Shown in pieces: positions 1 to 6,201 of a DNA stretch of 23,120 nucleotides. Under the pieces are notes generated by a model, which ran no database searches, was not told where the DNA came from, and saw only the letters and a list, made by a program, of their open reading frames with translations. The DNA is from Deltaproteobacteria bacterium. Its GTDB lineage: Bacteria > Desulfobacterota > Desulfobulbia > Desulfobulbales > SURF-16. Position 1 is the stretch's first letter. Each line of letters starts with the position of its first letter. The position numbers were made by a program, and so were the translations under genes. The DNA is taken from NCBI GenBank assembly GCA_029939635.1, contig JAOZSN010000028.1, positions 1 through 23,120 on the forward strand. Reading direction: 5' to 3'.

Positions 1-24
1 TGCGGTTGCTAAAATCTTCTTCAT
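1..24 (-). CDS. N-terminus of a secreted protein, probably a PEP-CTERM paralog (partial)
   Basis: Only the first eight codons are inside the window, reading MKKILATA leftwards from the ATG at 24. They resemble the start MKKVLAVG of the PEP-CTERM protein at 524-1096. A purine-rich GAGGGGAG stretch lies just upstream as a ribosome binding site. The region upstream of this start (25-360) is recognisably the same as the region upstream of the PEP-CTERM gene, including a sigma-54 promoter at the same distance from the ATG. I infer a tandem paralog of that gene. The C-terminal sorting motif cannot be seen, so membership in the PEP-CTERM family is unproven. Confidence 0.6.
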
Positions 25-115
25 TTCAATTCTCCCCTCGAAATAATTTGTACAGCCCTCTGGCTGCCTGTATGTTTGTAAAAACAAATTCCGCTCAAAA
101 TACCTGCTTTTCTTT

Positions 116-132
116 AAGCATATGTCGTGCCA
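116..132 (-). promoter_or_regulatory. Sigma-54 promoter of the left-edge gene
   Basis: Read on the minus strand the site is TTGGCACGACATATGCT. It has the invariant GG and GC dinucleotides separated by exactly ten bases, and the TGGCACG half matches the sigma-54 (RpoN) -24 element. The GC lies about 94 bases upstream of the ATG at 24. The same element occurs at the same distance before the gene at 524-1096. Confidence 0.82.
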
Positions 133-435
133 AACAAGCCAAGACTTCTGTTTATTTTTTTATTCATAACTACAGGTAGTTACATGAGCACACCTAACAG
201 TATTCCCCACCACACCAAGGCCAGAATTAGCTTTCCCCAAGAAAACCGAGCCACAAATCCATTTTTCCGGAAAGCACTTACCACCCGAAAAGCCTACACC
301 ACTAGTCACCTAGCTACCTTCTCCGGCACACCGGAATAACTCCAGCAATCGGAAAGGATTCAAAGACCCTCAATTGCATTCCACCCTGCCAGACTTGCAT
401 TAACCAGCCAATCGGCAATACAGCAGCCAAACAAC

Positions 436-478
436 AAAAAAGCCGCCACTTCCTAAGAGAGAAAGCAGCAGCTTTTTT
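436..478 (-). terminator. Intrinsic terminator of the PEP-CTERM gene
   Basis: On the minus strand an A6-GC...GC-T6 hairpin with a long stem (some G-U pairs) and a short loop is followed by further T residues. It starts 46 bases after the stop codon at 524 and separates this transcript from the sigma-54 promoter of the next gene. Confidence 0.8.
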
Positions 479-523
479 GTTTAGCTAAAATGCGACTAGA
501 TTTTTTTGGGTCAAAAAAAACCC

Positions 524-1096
524 TTACTTCTTGGCAGCCTTCTTGCGACGAGCAGCGGCGAGACCGGCCATGCCAGTACCGAAGAGCAGCATAGTGGCTG
601 GTTCAGGGACGGGATCACAGGTAGACAATTCAGCATACTGAAGTGCCCAGATCTCATCAGACCCAGTGACATTTGCGTAGGTATTAATAACCAGATTACC
701 AACAAAATTCACATCATCATCCATACCTAGGGCAAAATGAAAATAACTCCCATTACCACCAATCGTACTCCAGTCACCACTAGCAACCAGCTCACCATCC
801 AAGAGAGCCTCAATATAAAAAGTATCAATAAGAGCTGTATTGTAGGAATCTTCATCATCCCATGACCCCAAAGCAACCCCACCTACCCTAAAACCAAGCT
901 CATCATACCCAGGCGTATCAATATCGTATGAGACAGTATATTTCTCCATGTCCGCAAACGTAGCATAACTATTATCAAACCACCCGCTCGCCAGAACATC
1001 AGCGTCTGTCTCCTCCCAAAGCAACTGAGAAGCCATCGCATTTCCAGCCATCGCCACCATACCAAAAACCAAACCAACCGCTAAAACTTTCTTCAT
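524..1096 (-). CDS. PEP-CTERM sorting domain protein
   Basis: A 190-residue secreted protein. Residues 1-22 form a typical signal peptide (MKK, hydrophobic core, AMA-S cleavage site). The C-terminus carries the full PEP-CTERM signature: VPEPATM at 163-169, a hydrophobic segment at about 168-181, then the basic cluster RRKK at 183-186. In known systems exosortase (EpsH/XrtA) recognises this tail and delivers the protein to the outer surface or matrix. The middle is acidic, rich in Asp, Gly, Tyr and Trp, and predicted beta-rich; I recognise no catalytic motif. The ATG at 1096 has an AGGGG ribosome binding site. The gene is monocistronic, with its own sigma-54 promoter (1186-1202) and terminator (436-478). 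No exosortase gene is in the window, so it must be encoded elsewhere. Confidence 0.9.
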   Translation of the reverse strand: MKKVLAVGLVFGMVAMAGNAMASQLLWEETDADVLASGWFDNSYATFADMEKYTVSYDIDTPGYDELGFRVGGVALGSWDDEDSYNTALIDTFYIEALLDGELVASGDWSTIGGNGSYFHFALGMDDDVNFVGNLVINTYANVTGSDEIWALQYAELSTCDPVPEPATMLLFGTGMAGLAAARRKKAAKK

Positions 1097-1185
1097 TTTA
1101 ATTTCCCCTTATAAAATTTGCGCAGCCTCGTGTGACTGCCCCTGTAATTTAAAAATTATTCCAGCCAACCAACTGCCCCTAACTA

Positions 1186-1202
1186 AAGCATACTCCGTGC
1201 CA
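1186..1202 (-). promoter_or_regulatory. Sigma-54 promoter of the PEP-CTERM gene
   Basis: On the minus strand the site reads TGGCACGGAGTATGCTT. GG and GC are separated by exactly ten bases, and the TGGCACG half is a consensus -24 element. The GC lies 92 bases before the ATG at 1096. It corresponds to the site at 116-132. Confidence 0.85.
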
Positions 1203-1342
1203 CTCCTGTTAAAAAATAATATTTATCGATTTCTCCTTTAAACCTAGATAGTTAGAGCAAGTATTCCGCAACAGTCTTCCTCTACAGGAATGCCTAACAA
1301 GCGTTGCCTTGCCGGCAAAGACTCACGGCAATCCATTTTTTC

Positions 1343-1388
1343 GGAAAACAGCGTTCAACCGAAACGCCTACATGCTAGGCGCTTAAGC
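1343..1388. promoter_or_regulatory. Candidate upstream activator site for the sigma-54 promoter
   Basis: The inverted repeat CGCCTA-CATGC-TAGGCG lies about 170 bases upstream of the sigma-54 promoter at 1186-1202. That is the distance range of enhancer sites for bacterial enhancer-binding proteins. The half-site appears as CGAAACGCCTA here, as GCGAAACGCCTA near 1507, and as CGAAAAGCCTACA in the duplicated region near 286-297. That it binds an activator is inference. Confidence 0.4.
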
Positions 1389-1692
1389 CATTTTTCCACT
1401 TTCCCGTAACAACTCCAGAAATCAGAAAGGATTTTCCTCACCAAAACCACATGAATCCAGCCAAAAACCATAAATCTCTCCTGCGCTCCCCAAAACATCC
1501 CTTGAGCGAAACGCCTAGACATTTACGGTTTTGAAATTTAATACCGGAAAAAGGGACACAGCGAATGACACACGGAAGGAATAGAGCAGAACAAACATCG
1601 ACATGATTTTCTGGATTCAACAGGATCTAAAAAATAAAAGACAATGAAAAAACAAAGAAAGAAAAAAACTGAATAAGCGTACAAGGAAAACG

Positions 1693-2247
1693 TTAACTCT
1701 CTCCAGGCCACAAGCCAGCAACAACCTGCCCCATCTTATCGCCCGCAAAGGCCAGACCAGCCTGATAGTGACCATCATCAGCTTTCTCACACCAGCAAAT
1801 GGTACCCTTACTGGAAAGACCAGGAATAGTGAAGCCAGCATCGAAATGGATTGTGACATCCTGGCCAGCTTCGAGTTTTTCAGATGAGAGCATCCCAAGA
1901 CCACCGATACTCAAGTCGACGGTTTCAGCATTATCAGAGAGAAGAGCAACAAGCTTGCCTTTAGAATCACAAGCATAGACCCGTAGAGGGAATTTCTCAT
2001 GGCGGCGCTCATGGACGCGGCGGGAATCAGAGAGAGAGAGACCGTGTTTGCGAGCAGCATCTTCCATACCTGCACAACCGCGCAGATATTGCTGACAATA
2101 ACGGAAACGAGAGGAACGGCAATAACGGGCAACATGCTCATCCATGGGCAGAAAAATACCGCCCTTATACATGGTACACTCGTTATAAGCCTGACAGTCC
2201 CAGTAAGGACAGGACTTATGTATGGTAGATGTAAATACTTGAGCCAT
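1693..2247 (-). CDS. PilZ-domain protein with Cys-rich N-terminus
   Basis: A 184-residue cytoplasmic protein in two parts. Residues 13-58 contain six cysteines (13, 18, 24, 43, 51, 58) among aromatic residues, spaced like a metal- or cluster-binding module. Residues 78-180 form a PilZ domain, the cyclic-di-GMP receptor fold, with the first-motif equivalent RRHEKF at 81-86 and the second motif DLSIGG at 111-116. In the canonical RxxxR motif the last position is Arg; here it is Lys85, so ligand affinity may differ. PilZ proteins control exopolysaccharide, adhesion or motility, which fits the neighbouring PEP-CTERM genes and sigma-54 activator, but the target is unknown. It is not closely coupled to either neighbour (267 bases to the upstream gene). 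Confidence 0.82.
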   Translation of the reverse strand: MAQVFTSTIHKSCPYWDCQAYNECTMYKGGIFLPMDEHVARYCRSSRFRYCQQYLRGCAGMEDAARKHGLSLSDSRRVHERRHEKFPLRVYACDSKGKLVALLSDNAETVDLSIGGLGMLSSEKLEAGQDVTIHFDAGFTIPGLSSKGTICWCEKADDGHYQAGLAFAGDKMGQVVAGLWPGES

Positions 2248-2514
2248 AATATGCTATGTAATTAAATATAAAGATTACGCGGCCAGTCAAGAGCTAAGTC
2301 GTCCGAAAAAACGGAAACACGAAGCCCTTTTTTCACCAAACCGGCTAAAACAAAGGCGATTTGCGACCGACAAAAGGCTACCCCTAAGAACAAATACGCA
2401 TTGAACTAATTGTATTTACGTCCTTATTCCTCAGAGAACAGATTCTCTTCCCTATAGACCTGCTAACACCAAAACTAAACAGTTATTTAGATAGCAATTT
2501 ATGTACCAGCGCCC

Positions 2515-4035
2515 TCACCTTTTCATACTTTTAGGGTTAATGTTGTGTCGCTTGACCTTGTCATACAGAGCAGTTTTTCCTAACTTCAAGATCTTAGCGA
2601 CCTCTTGCACGTTGCCATGATTTTTCTCCAGAGTCGTGGAGATGATCATTTTCTCCACCGAGGAGAGCATGGCCTTCATCCCCCTACCCTCTTCCTGCAA
2701 TAAGAGCTGATCCAGCCCATCACAACCACCTCCGTTAGCCGCCTCCACACCGGAACCAAAAAGAACATCTGACTCGGCAATAACATTATCCTTGGCCAAC
2801 AACACAGCACGCTGGATAACATTTTCAAGATCACGCACATTTCCAGGCCAGCTATGCGTGAGCAGCATATCAACAATAGAGTTAGGAAGATGATCTACCT
2901 GGCGATTAAAGGCCTTACGATATTTGCGGACAAAATGAGAGGCCAGGGCAATGATATCTTCTTTACGTTGGCGCAAGGGCGGAATCTCAAGAATAAAAGT
3001 ATTGAGCCGGTAATAGAGATCGAGACGAAAGGTACCTTCTTCAACCGCCTTGAGCAAATCAACATTGGTGGCAGCAATAACTCGCACATCTATAATAATG
3101 GGTTCTGTACCACCTACCCTGGTTAATTCTTTATTCTGCAAAACCCGCAACAAAGAAGACTGCATGCGCGGCGAGATATCACCAATCTCATCAAGGAAAA
3201 TAGTACCACCATCATTAACCTCAAACTTACCTTTCTTACGGGCAGTTGCGCCGGTAAAGGCACCTTTTTCATGACCAAAAAGTTCGCTCTCCAAGAGCTG
3301 ATCATTAATGGCGCTACAGTTCACCTTTAAAAAGGGCTTATCACTGCGCCGCGAACTGGACTGCACCAAATCAGCAACCAACTCCTTACCCGTACCACTT
3401 TCACCAGTAATAAGGATGGTGGCATCAGAGTCAGCCACCCGATAAATCATCTCACGAAGATCATTCATCTTGCGGCTATTACCAATCATCTTATCAGGAC
3501 TGGAGGGATTGCGAACCTTCCGTTTGAGAACATTGACCTCCTGACGCAAACGCTTACGAGTCCGTTCACTTTCACTCAGGTCCCTAATCTTGCCCTGGAG
3601 AATTTGCTCAATATTTTGATGAAAGGATTGGATCTCCATCTCATGCATCTTGCGCTCAGAGACATCGCGAAAGACAAACATCACCATGGTGTCGCCCTTA
3701 TAGCCATGGAACGGCACACAGCTGTACTCCACATCAACATCACCGATACGTGTTTCAATAAGCTGGCTATTTTCAGGCGTTGCACCCTTAGCCAACAACT
3801 TCAAGGGACAAAGCACCTGGCAGCGATCATCAGCATTGCATAAATGATCGGTACATTGCTTACCTTGCAGATCGCCAAAAACACGCTGTGCAGCACTATT
3901 AAGGTAGGGAATCACATGATCGACCCCAACCAGAACAACCATCTCCGGCATCATGTCGAGGAGAGACTGCCAGTTTTTAATCAGGCGATCAACCTCCTCC
4001 TTACTCTCGCGCAACTGGGTATCTAATGAGGACAT
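2515..4035 (-). CDS. Sigma-54 dependent transcriptional activator, PAS-AAA+-Fis
   Basis: A 506-residue enhancer-binding protein. Residues about 22-127 form a PAS sensor domain with a cysteine cluster (61, 66, 72, 76, plus 106), followed by a coiled-coil linker at about 130-175. The AAA+ domain has Walker A GESGTGKE (211-218), the sigma-54 contact loop GAFTGA (259-264), Walker B TIFLDE (278-283), sensor I AATN (321-324) and the arginine-finger segment FRLDLYYRL (336-344). A Fis-type helix-turn-helix lies at about 474-496. There is no receiver domain, so it is not a classical response regulator; the signal probably reaches the PAS domain directly, and the cysteines suggest redox, metal or cluster sensing. 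It is the obvious local candidate to activate the sigma-54 promoters at 116 and 1186, although the PrsR protein of known exosortase systems has a receiver domain instead. The ATG at 4035 has only a weak ribosome binding site. Confidence 0.92.
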   Translation of the reverse strand: MSSLDTQLRESKEEVDRLIKNWQSLLDMMPEMVVLVGVDHVIPYLNSAAQRVFGDLQGKQCTDHLCNADDRCQVLCPLKLLAKGATPENSQLIETRIGDVDVEYSCVPFHGYKGDTMVMFVFRDVSERKMHEMEIQSFHQNIEQILQGKIRDLSESERTRKRLRQEVNVLKRKVRNPSSPDKMIGNSRKMNDLREMIYRVADSDATILITGESGTGKELVADLVQSSSRRSDKPFLKVNCSAINDQLLESELFGHEKGAFTGATARKKGKFEVNDGGTIFLDEIGDISPRMQSSLLRVLQNKELTRVGGTEPIIIDVRVIAATNVDLLKAVEEGTFRLDLYYRLNTFILEIPPLRQRKEDIIALASHFVRKYRKAFNRQVDHLPNSIVDMLLTHSWPGNVRDLENVIQRAVLLAKDNVIAESDVLFGSGVEAANGGGCDGLDQLLLQEEGRGMKAMLSSVEKMIISTTLEKNHGNVQEVAKILKLGKTALYDKVKRHNINPKSMKR

Positions 4036-4091
4036 AAATTAGGTATTTAGATTAAAGAGAATTTTCAAAAAAACGGCTACATAGAACGATA

Positions 4092-4169
4092 TTTGACAGG
4101 ATCAACAGGATAGACAGGATGAAAAACAAGAACAAGATCCTGTTGGATCCTGTTGATCGTGTCAAAAAA
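4092..4169. repeat. ACAGGAT palindromic intergenic repeat, copy 1
   Basis: A 78-base inverted repeat. The left arm has three ACAGGAT units at a nine-base period (preceded by TTTG), the loop is A-rich, and the right arm has three ATCCTGT-type units ending in TGTCAAAAAA. One unit in the right arm has a C to G change (ATCGTGT). The same element occurs at 8521-8600. The RNA could form a stem of about 25 pairs. It is typical of non-coding, dispersed palindromic elements and encodes nothing. Confidence 0.85.
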
Positions 4170-4307
4170 GTCGTTCGACATTATCTACGAGCACGACACA
4201 AAGGCCATAACTCCACATCGTCGTTAGATGGCCACAACCTAACATACATGCAACTACGGAAAATGCCATATAAATAGTATAGCACATCTAACTTTTCCGG
4301 AAAAACA

Positions 4308-4341
4308 AAAAAAAGCCCATTTCTCAAAAAGAGAAATGGGC
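4308..4341 (-). terminator. Intrinsic terminator of the sulfur-relay operon
   Basis: A perfect 11-bp stem, GCCCATTTCTC / GAGAAATGGGC, with a five-base loop is followed on the minus strand by a run of eight T. It lies about 80 bases after the stop codon of the last gene of the operon. Confidence 0.92.
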
Positions 4342-4421
4342 CTTAAATAACGAATCAGGTTGTAGCGACTGAGCCAGGGGAACTGTCGCCCTAAGCTTCA
4401 CCATCTACCTATAATACATAC

Positions 4422-4598
4422 CTACCACCAACAGATGGTTTGGTCGGCATCATAAACCATATCAATCATTTTATCATAATCTGGCGCTTCAACATCCAGA
4501 TTAAAGGTCTCATTGTCACGACCCTCTGATACGATATCAATGAGCTTCTTGACATCATCAGCAGGCTCTGCAGAGCGCATAACGTGTAAGATTTTCAT
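4422..4598 (-). CDS. DsrH/TusB-like mini-protein of the sulfur-relay operon
   Basis: A 58-residue protein with a good AGGAG ribosome binding site, 30 bases after the preceding gene. It starts MKILHVMRS and ends DYDKMIDMVYDADQTICWW (from residue 40). TusB/DsrH proteins (about 95 residues) start in the style MLHTLHRS and end with a DY..F..L.......W pattern, so this resembles a TusB/DsrH whose middle has been shortened; that comparison is from memory of the family. Its only cysteine is residue 56, close to the C-terminal Trp-Trp, not the internal position of DsrH. The position after DsrE-like and DsrF-like genes matches the usual E-F-H (D-C-B) order. It probably acts with them in the cytoplasm, but the function is inferred from context. 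Confidence 0.72.
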   Translation of the reverse strand: MKILHVMRSAEPADDVKKLIDIVSEGRDNETFNLDVEAPDYDKMIDMVYDADQTICWW

Positions 4599-4628
4599 CT
4601 CTAACTCCTACTAAATAGTTTAAGGCTC

Positions 4629-4964
4629 TTAGTTCTTGTCAGCTCTAAGGATACCATAAGGGATAATGTACTCAGCATCACGCAGCTTTTGACCCACTTC
4701 TTCCAGATTAGTCTGGGTCAGGCCAAAATTTTCAGCGTTGCACTCGGGGATGGTAAAGCAATCGCCTTCCATGTCACGCAGCCACTCAACGTTTTCCATG
4801 TGGTACTCTTTCATGTCCTTCTCGTTTGTGGCGAGATCGGTCATGTCGTTATACATAACGCAGCCGTATGCATACATATTTTCGACAGCAAGACCCAAGG
4901 CAGAACGAATGCCATCCAGGGTGTACTCTCTACTTGGCAGCAAGAAAAATACTTTCGCAGACAT
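4629..4964 (-). CDS. DsrE/DsrF-family (TusC-like) sulfur-relay protein
   Basis: A 111-residue cytoplasmic protein. The N-terminus (KVFFLLPSREYTLDGIRSAL) has the beta-strand then helix layout of the DsrEF fold, and its place as second DsrE-type gene suggests the DsrF/TusC role. Cysteines are at 35, 69 and 75; Cys35 follows the second strand in MYAYGCVMYND. The middle is long, charged and rich in Glu, Asp and Met (about 42-66), unlike textbook TusC. It starts 10 bases after the stop of the preceding gene and has a GGAGG-type ribosome binding site, so the two are co-transcribed. In DsrEFH/TusBCD complexes the F/C subunit is structural within a hexamer; that this protein behaves the same way is inference. 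Confidence 0.75.
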   Translation of the reverse strand: MSAKVFFLLPSREYTLDGIRSALGLAVENMYAYGCVMYNDMTDLATNEKDMKEYHMENVEWLRDMEGDCFTIPECNAENFGLTQTNLEEVGQKLRDAEYIIPYGILRADKN

Positions 4965-4974
4965 AGTTTCCCTC

Positions 4975-5292
4975 CTATAAGGTCAGGTAGCAATCATAAT
5001 CTTCGATGATTGCACCATGCTGGGCCTGGGTGGCCATTTTAGTGTCAATAAGACCTTCAGGAATATCTGTGATGTCGTAGCCCGATTTCTTGTAGCTATC
5101 AACACAGATGGACACATCAACGCCTTCCATAGCGCATAATTCCGGAAAATCTTTGCATTTTGCCAGGTGGGTAGCAAACCAGGTAAAAAATACTTTTACC
5201 TTGGCACCCTTGGCAACAGCAGCCTTGGTCACTCCCATGACGTGACGCATGTGCAGGGGAGACGTAACAAATATACCAATACTCTTGGCCAT
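4975..5292 (-). CDS. DsrE/TusD-like sulfurtransferase subunit
   Basis: A 105-residue protein starting MAKSIGIFVTSP, a first strand typical of DsrE-family folds. Cys63 in VSICVDSYKK sits where the active cysteine of TusD/DsrE lies (Cys78 of E. coli TusD); other cysteines are 46, 53 and 101. I chose the ATG at 5292 because GGAGG is correctly spaced before it; a longer frame would need a TTG at 5304 that is immediately before that ribosome binding site. It would accept persulfide sulfur from the TusA-like protein encoded just upstream. It is separated from tusA by 76 bases containing a hairpin (5309-5346). Confidence 0.8.
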   Translation of the reverse strand: MAKSIGIFVTSPLHMRHVMGVTKAAVAKGAKVKVFFTWFATHLAKCKDFPELCAMEGVDVSICVDSYKKSGYDITDIPEGLIDTKMATQAQHGAIIEDYDCYLTL

Positions 5293-5308
5293 GATATCCT
5301 CCAAGTAT

Positions 5309-5346
5309 AAAAAAAATCAAAGGCATACCCAAACTTCAGATATGCC
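5309..5346 (-). terminator. Weak intercistronic hairpin with U-tract between tusA and the DsrE-like gene
   Basis: On the minus strand GGCATA, a 13-base loop and TATGCC are followed by TTTGATTTTTTTT. The stem is only six pairs, so it probably acts as a partial terminator or processing/stability site that lets tusA be expressed above the downstream genes. Confidence 0.45.
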
Positions 5347-5368
5347 GTGTAAGCCCAACCCAAATTTC

Positions 5369-5626
5369 TTACTTCTTGCGAAGATAGAAACGGATAAAGC
5401 CAGAATCTTCTTTCTCACCAAGATACTCATGACCAGAGCGAGAGCACCAGCCAGGAAGATCGTTACGAGAACCTGGATCGGTTCCGAGGATCTCAAGGAT
5501 ATCGCCAGCATTGATCTTGTCGATCTCTTTCTTGGTGCGCAGCAGAGGCATCGGACAGCTCAGGCCTTTGGCATCCAGCGTACGAGCAACTTCCAGTCCG
5601 TCAGGTGCGGTTAAATGATCACTCAT
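5369..5626 (-). CDS. tusA: TusA-family sulfur carrier protein
   Basis: An 85-residue protein with the family signature: a short N-terminal extension, then LDAKGLSCPMPLLRTKKEID (from residue 17), where the Cys of CPMP carries the persulfide. It continues with the beta-alpha-beta-beta core including GDILEILGTDPGSRNDLP and the downstream segment GWCSRSGHEYLG, which has a second cysteine. TusA proteins receive sulfane sulfur from rhodanese or desulfurase donors and pass it to DsrE-type acceptors. Here those acceptors follow directly in the same orientation. The ATG at 5626 has a strong GGAGGAG ribosome binding site. It is the first gene of the operon, behind the promoter at 5749-5777. Whether it serves tRNA thiolation, sulfur/thiosulfate metabolism or selenium/sulfur delivery cannot be told from the sequence. 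Confidence 0.92.
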   Translation of the reverse strand: MSDHLTAPDGLEVARTLDAKGLSCPMPLLRTKKEIDKINAGDILEILGTDPGSRNDLPGWCSRSGHEYLGEKEDSGFIRFYLRKK

Positions 5627-5748
5627 TTTACTCCTCCATCAAAAATATTTAATATAGTGCGGCAATGCCGCTTTTAAGTCCATAAGCACTACCCTCATAA
5701 CAAAGGAACAGTACTAAAATCGCATATCTAAGGATTTTGAATTCAACT

Positions 5749-5777
5749 TTTCTAACAGGTATATTTTTCACTGTCAA
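5749..5777 (-). promoter_or_regulatory. Sigma-70 promoter of the sulfur-relay operon
   Basis: On the minus strand a perfect TTGACA (5772-5777), a 17-base spacer and TAGAAA (5749-5754, four of six consensus bases) point towards tusA. Transcription would start near 5742, giving a leader of about 115 bases. That leader contains a small GCGGC-AAT-GCCGC hairpin (about 5659-5672). Confidence 0.6.
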
Positions 5778-5782
5778 GAGAA

Positions 5783-5798
5783 ATGAACCGCGGTTCAT
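5783..5798. promoter_or_regulatory. 16-bp perfect palindrome, candidate operator
   Basis: The sequence ATGAACCGCGGTTCAT is its own reverse complement over all 16 bases. It lies five bases upstream of the -35 element of the tusA promoter, inside the divergent region shared with the YeeE/YedE gene. This is the expected position for a dimeric regulator of the sulfur module. No regulator gene is adjacent, and the protein that binds is unknown. Confidence 0.55.
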
Positions 5799-6201
5799 AA
5801 GCTCTTCATTTACTGATTAATACCAAAAAAAAACATGTCCCAGAATGCCAGAGAATGAGCAAGGGATAGACCAAGGAATAAGGGCAGATAATCAGTTTGT
5901 TACCTCTACAACACAAAACCATGATGCTGCCCTGCCTCTTACCAGAGACTAATATCAATCTTGACAAACCGCAAAGCCATGGGTAAATGATGTTTTTCGT
6001 TGTTATATCATAGTATAAGTGTGAATTTTCAGGCATATCGGTATGAATACTGATTCAGCCTGTTCAATAATTTCGCTGCATGAGCGGTAAAAACTTTTGT
6101 CAGTCTCGTAGAGAGCAAGCATGGCTGAGTTTTCATAATTTGCTTATTTGCTTACTTTTGCACTTTGGCGAGACTATTCACTTTTAGGGAGGAGAGAGTT
6201 T

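Larger units (their letters stand above)
25..523. other. Intergenic region: leader, sigma-54 promoter and duplicated upstream DNA
   Basis: No convincing gene lies here. From left to right it holds a ribosome binding site and an 80-base leader for the left-edge gene, the sigma-54 promoter at 116-132, and an upstream stretch (about 250-360) that aligns with 1325-1434 upstream of the next gene. It ends with an intrinsic terminator at 436-478 for the gene at 524-1096. A 70-codon plus-strand frame at 127-339 lies within the duplicated regulatory DNA and looks fortuitous. Confidence 0.6.
1097..1692. other. Intergenic region upstream of the PEP-CTERM gene
   Basis: About 600 bases without a credible gene. 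It contains the leader, the sigma-54 promoter, the candidate activator sites and DNA homologous to 25-360. The far end (1612-1630) carries a short TTCAACAGGATCT stretch resembling one unit of the ACAGGAT repeat found intact at 4092 and 8521. Short frames on both strands have no ribosome binding sites or recognisable products. Confidence 0.5.
4036..4421. other. Intergenic region between the sulfur-relay operon and the sigma-54 activator
   Basis: No gene. It contains the ACAGGAT repeat copy 1 (4092-4169), a GGCCAT...ATGGCC inverted repeat at about 4202-4233, the strong terminator at 4308-4341, and a smaller hairpin with GCGAC/GTCGC arms (about 4365-4391) just after the stop of the mini-gene at 4422. 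I found no convincing promoter for the activator gene here. Confidence 0.5.
5627..6201. other. Divergent regulatory region between tusA and the YeeE/YedE gene
   Basis: About 575 bases with no convincing gene. It holds the tusA promoter and leader, the palindrome at 5783-5798, and a possible rightward promoter with TTGACA at 5961-5966 and a weak TAAATG 17 bases on (5984-5989). That would give the YeeE gene a leader of about 200 bases. A 76-codon minus-strand frame at 5806-6036 has no ribosome binding site and no family resemblance. A small CGCT...AGCG hairpin lies near 6075. Confidence 0.45.

Noticed and set aside
127..339. 70-codon plus-strand frame with a hydrophobic start
   Set aside because: It overlaps the sigma-54 promoter and duplicated regulatory DNA, has no ribosome binding site, and the corresponding region of the second copy does not preserve the frame.
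1617..1904. 95-codon minus-strand frame overlapping the end of the PilZ gene
   Set aside because: Out of frame with the PilZ domain, no ribosome binding site, Phe/Leu-rich tail from an A/T-rich spacer.
4092..4169. Periodic ACAGGAT units considered as a CRISPR array
   Set aside because: Units repeat every nine bases with no spacers, form a palindrome and recur at 8521; no cas gene is present.
5293..5304. Four-residue N-terminal extension of the DsrE-like protein from a TTG
   Set aside because: The GGAGG ribosome binding site lies inside this stretch and fits the ATG at 5292.
5806..6036. 76-codon minus-strand frame in the divergent sulfur-gene region
   Set aside because: No ribosome binding site, no family-like sequence, and it lies across likely promoter DNA.
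5640..6201. Sigma-54 promoter for the tusA or YeeE genes
   Set aside because: I found no TGGCAC-N5-TTGC-like site with correct GG-N10-GC spacing; a TTGACA-type promoter fits better.
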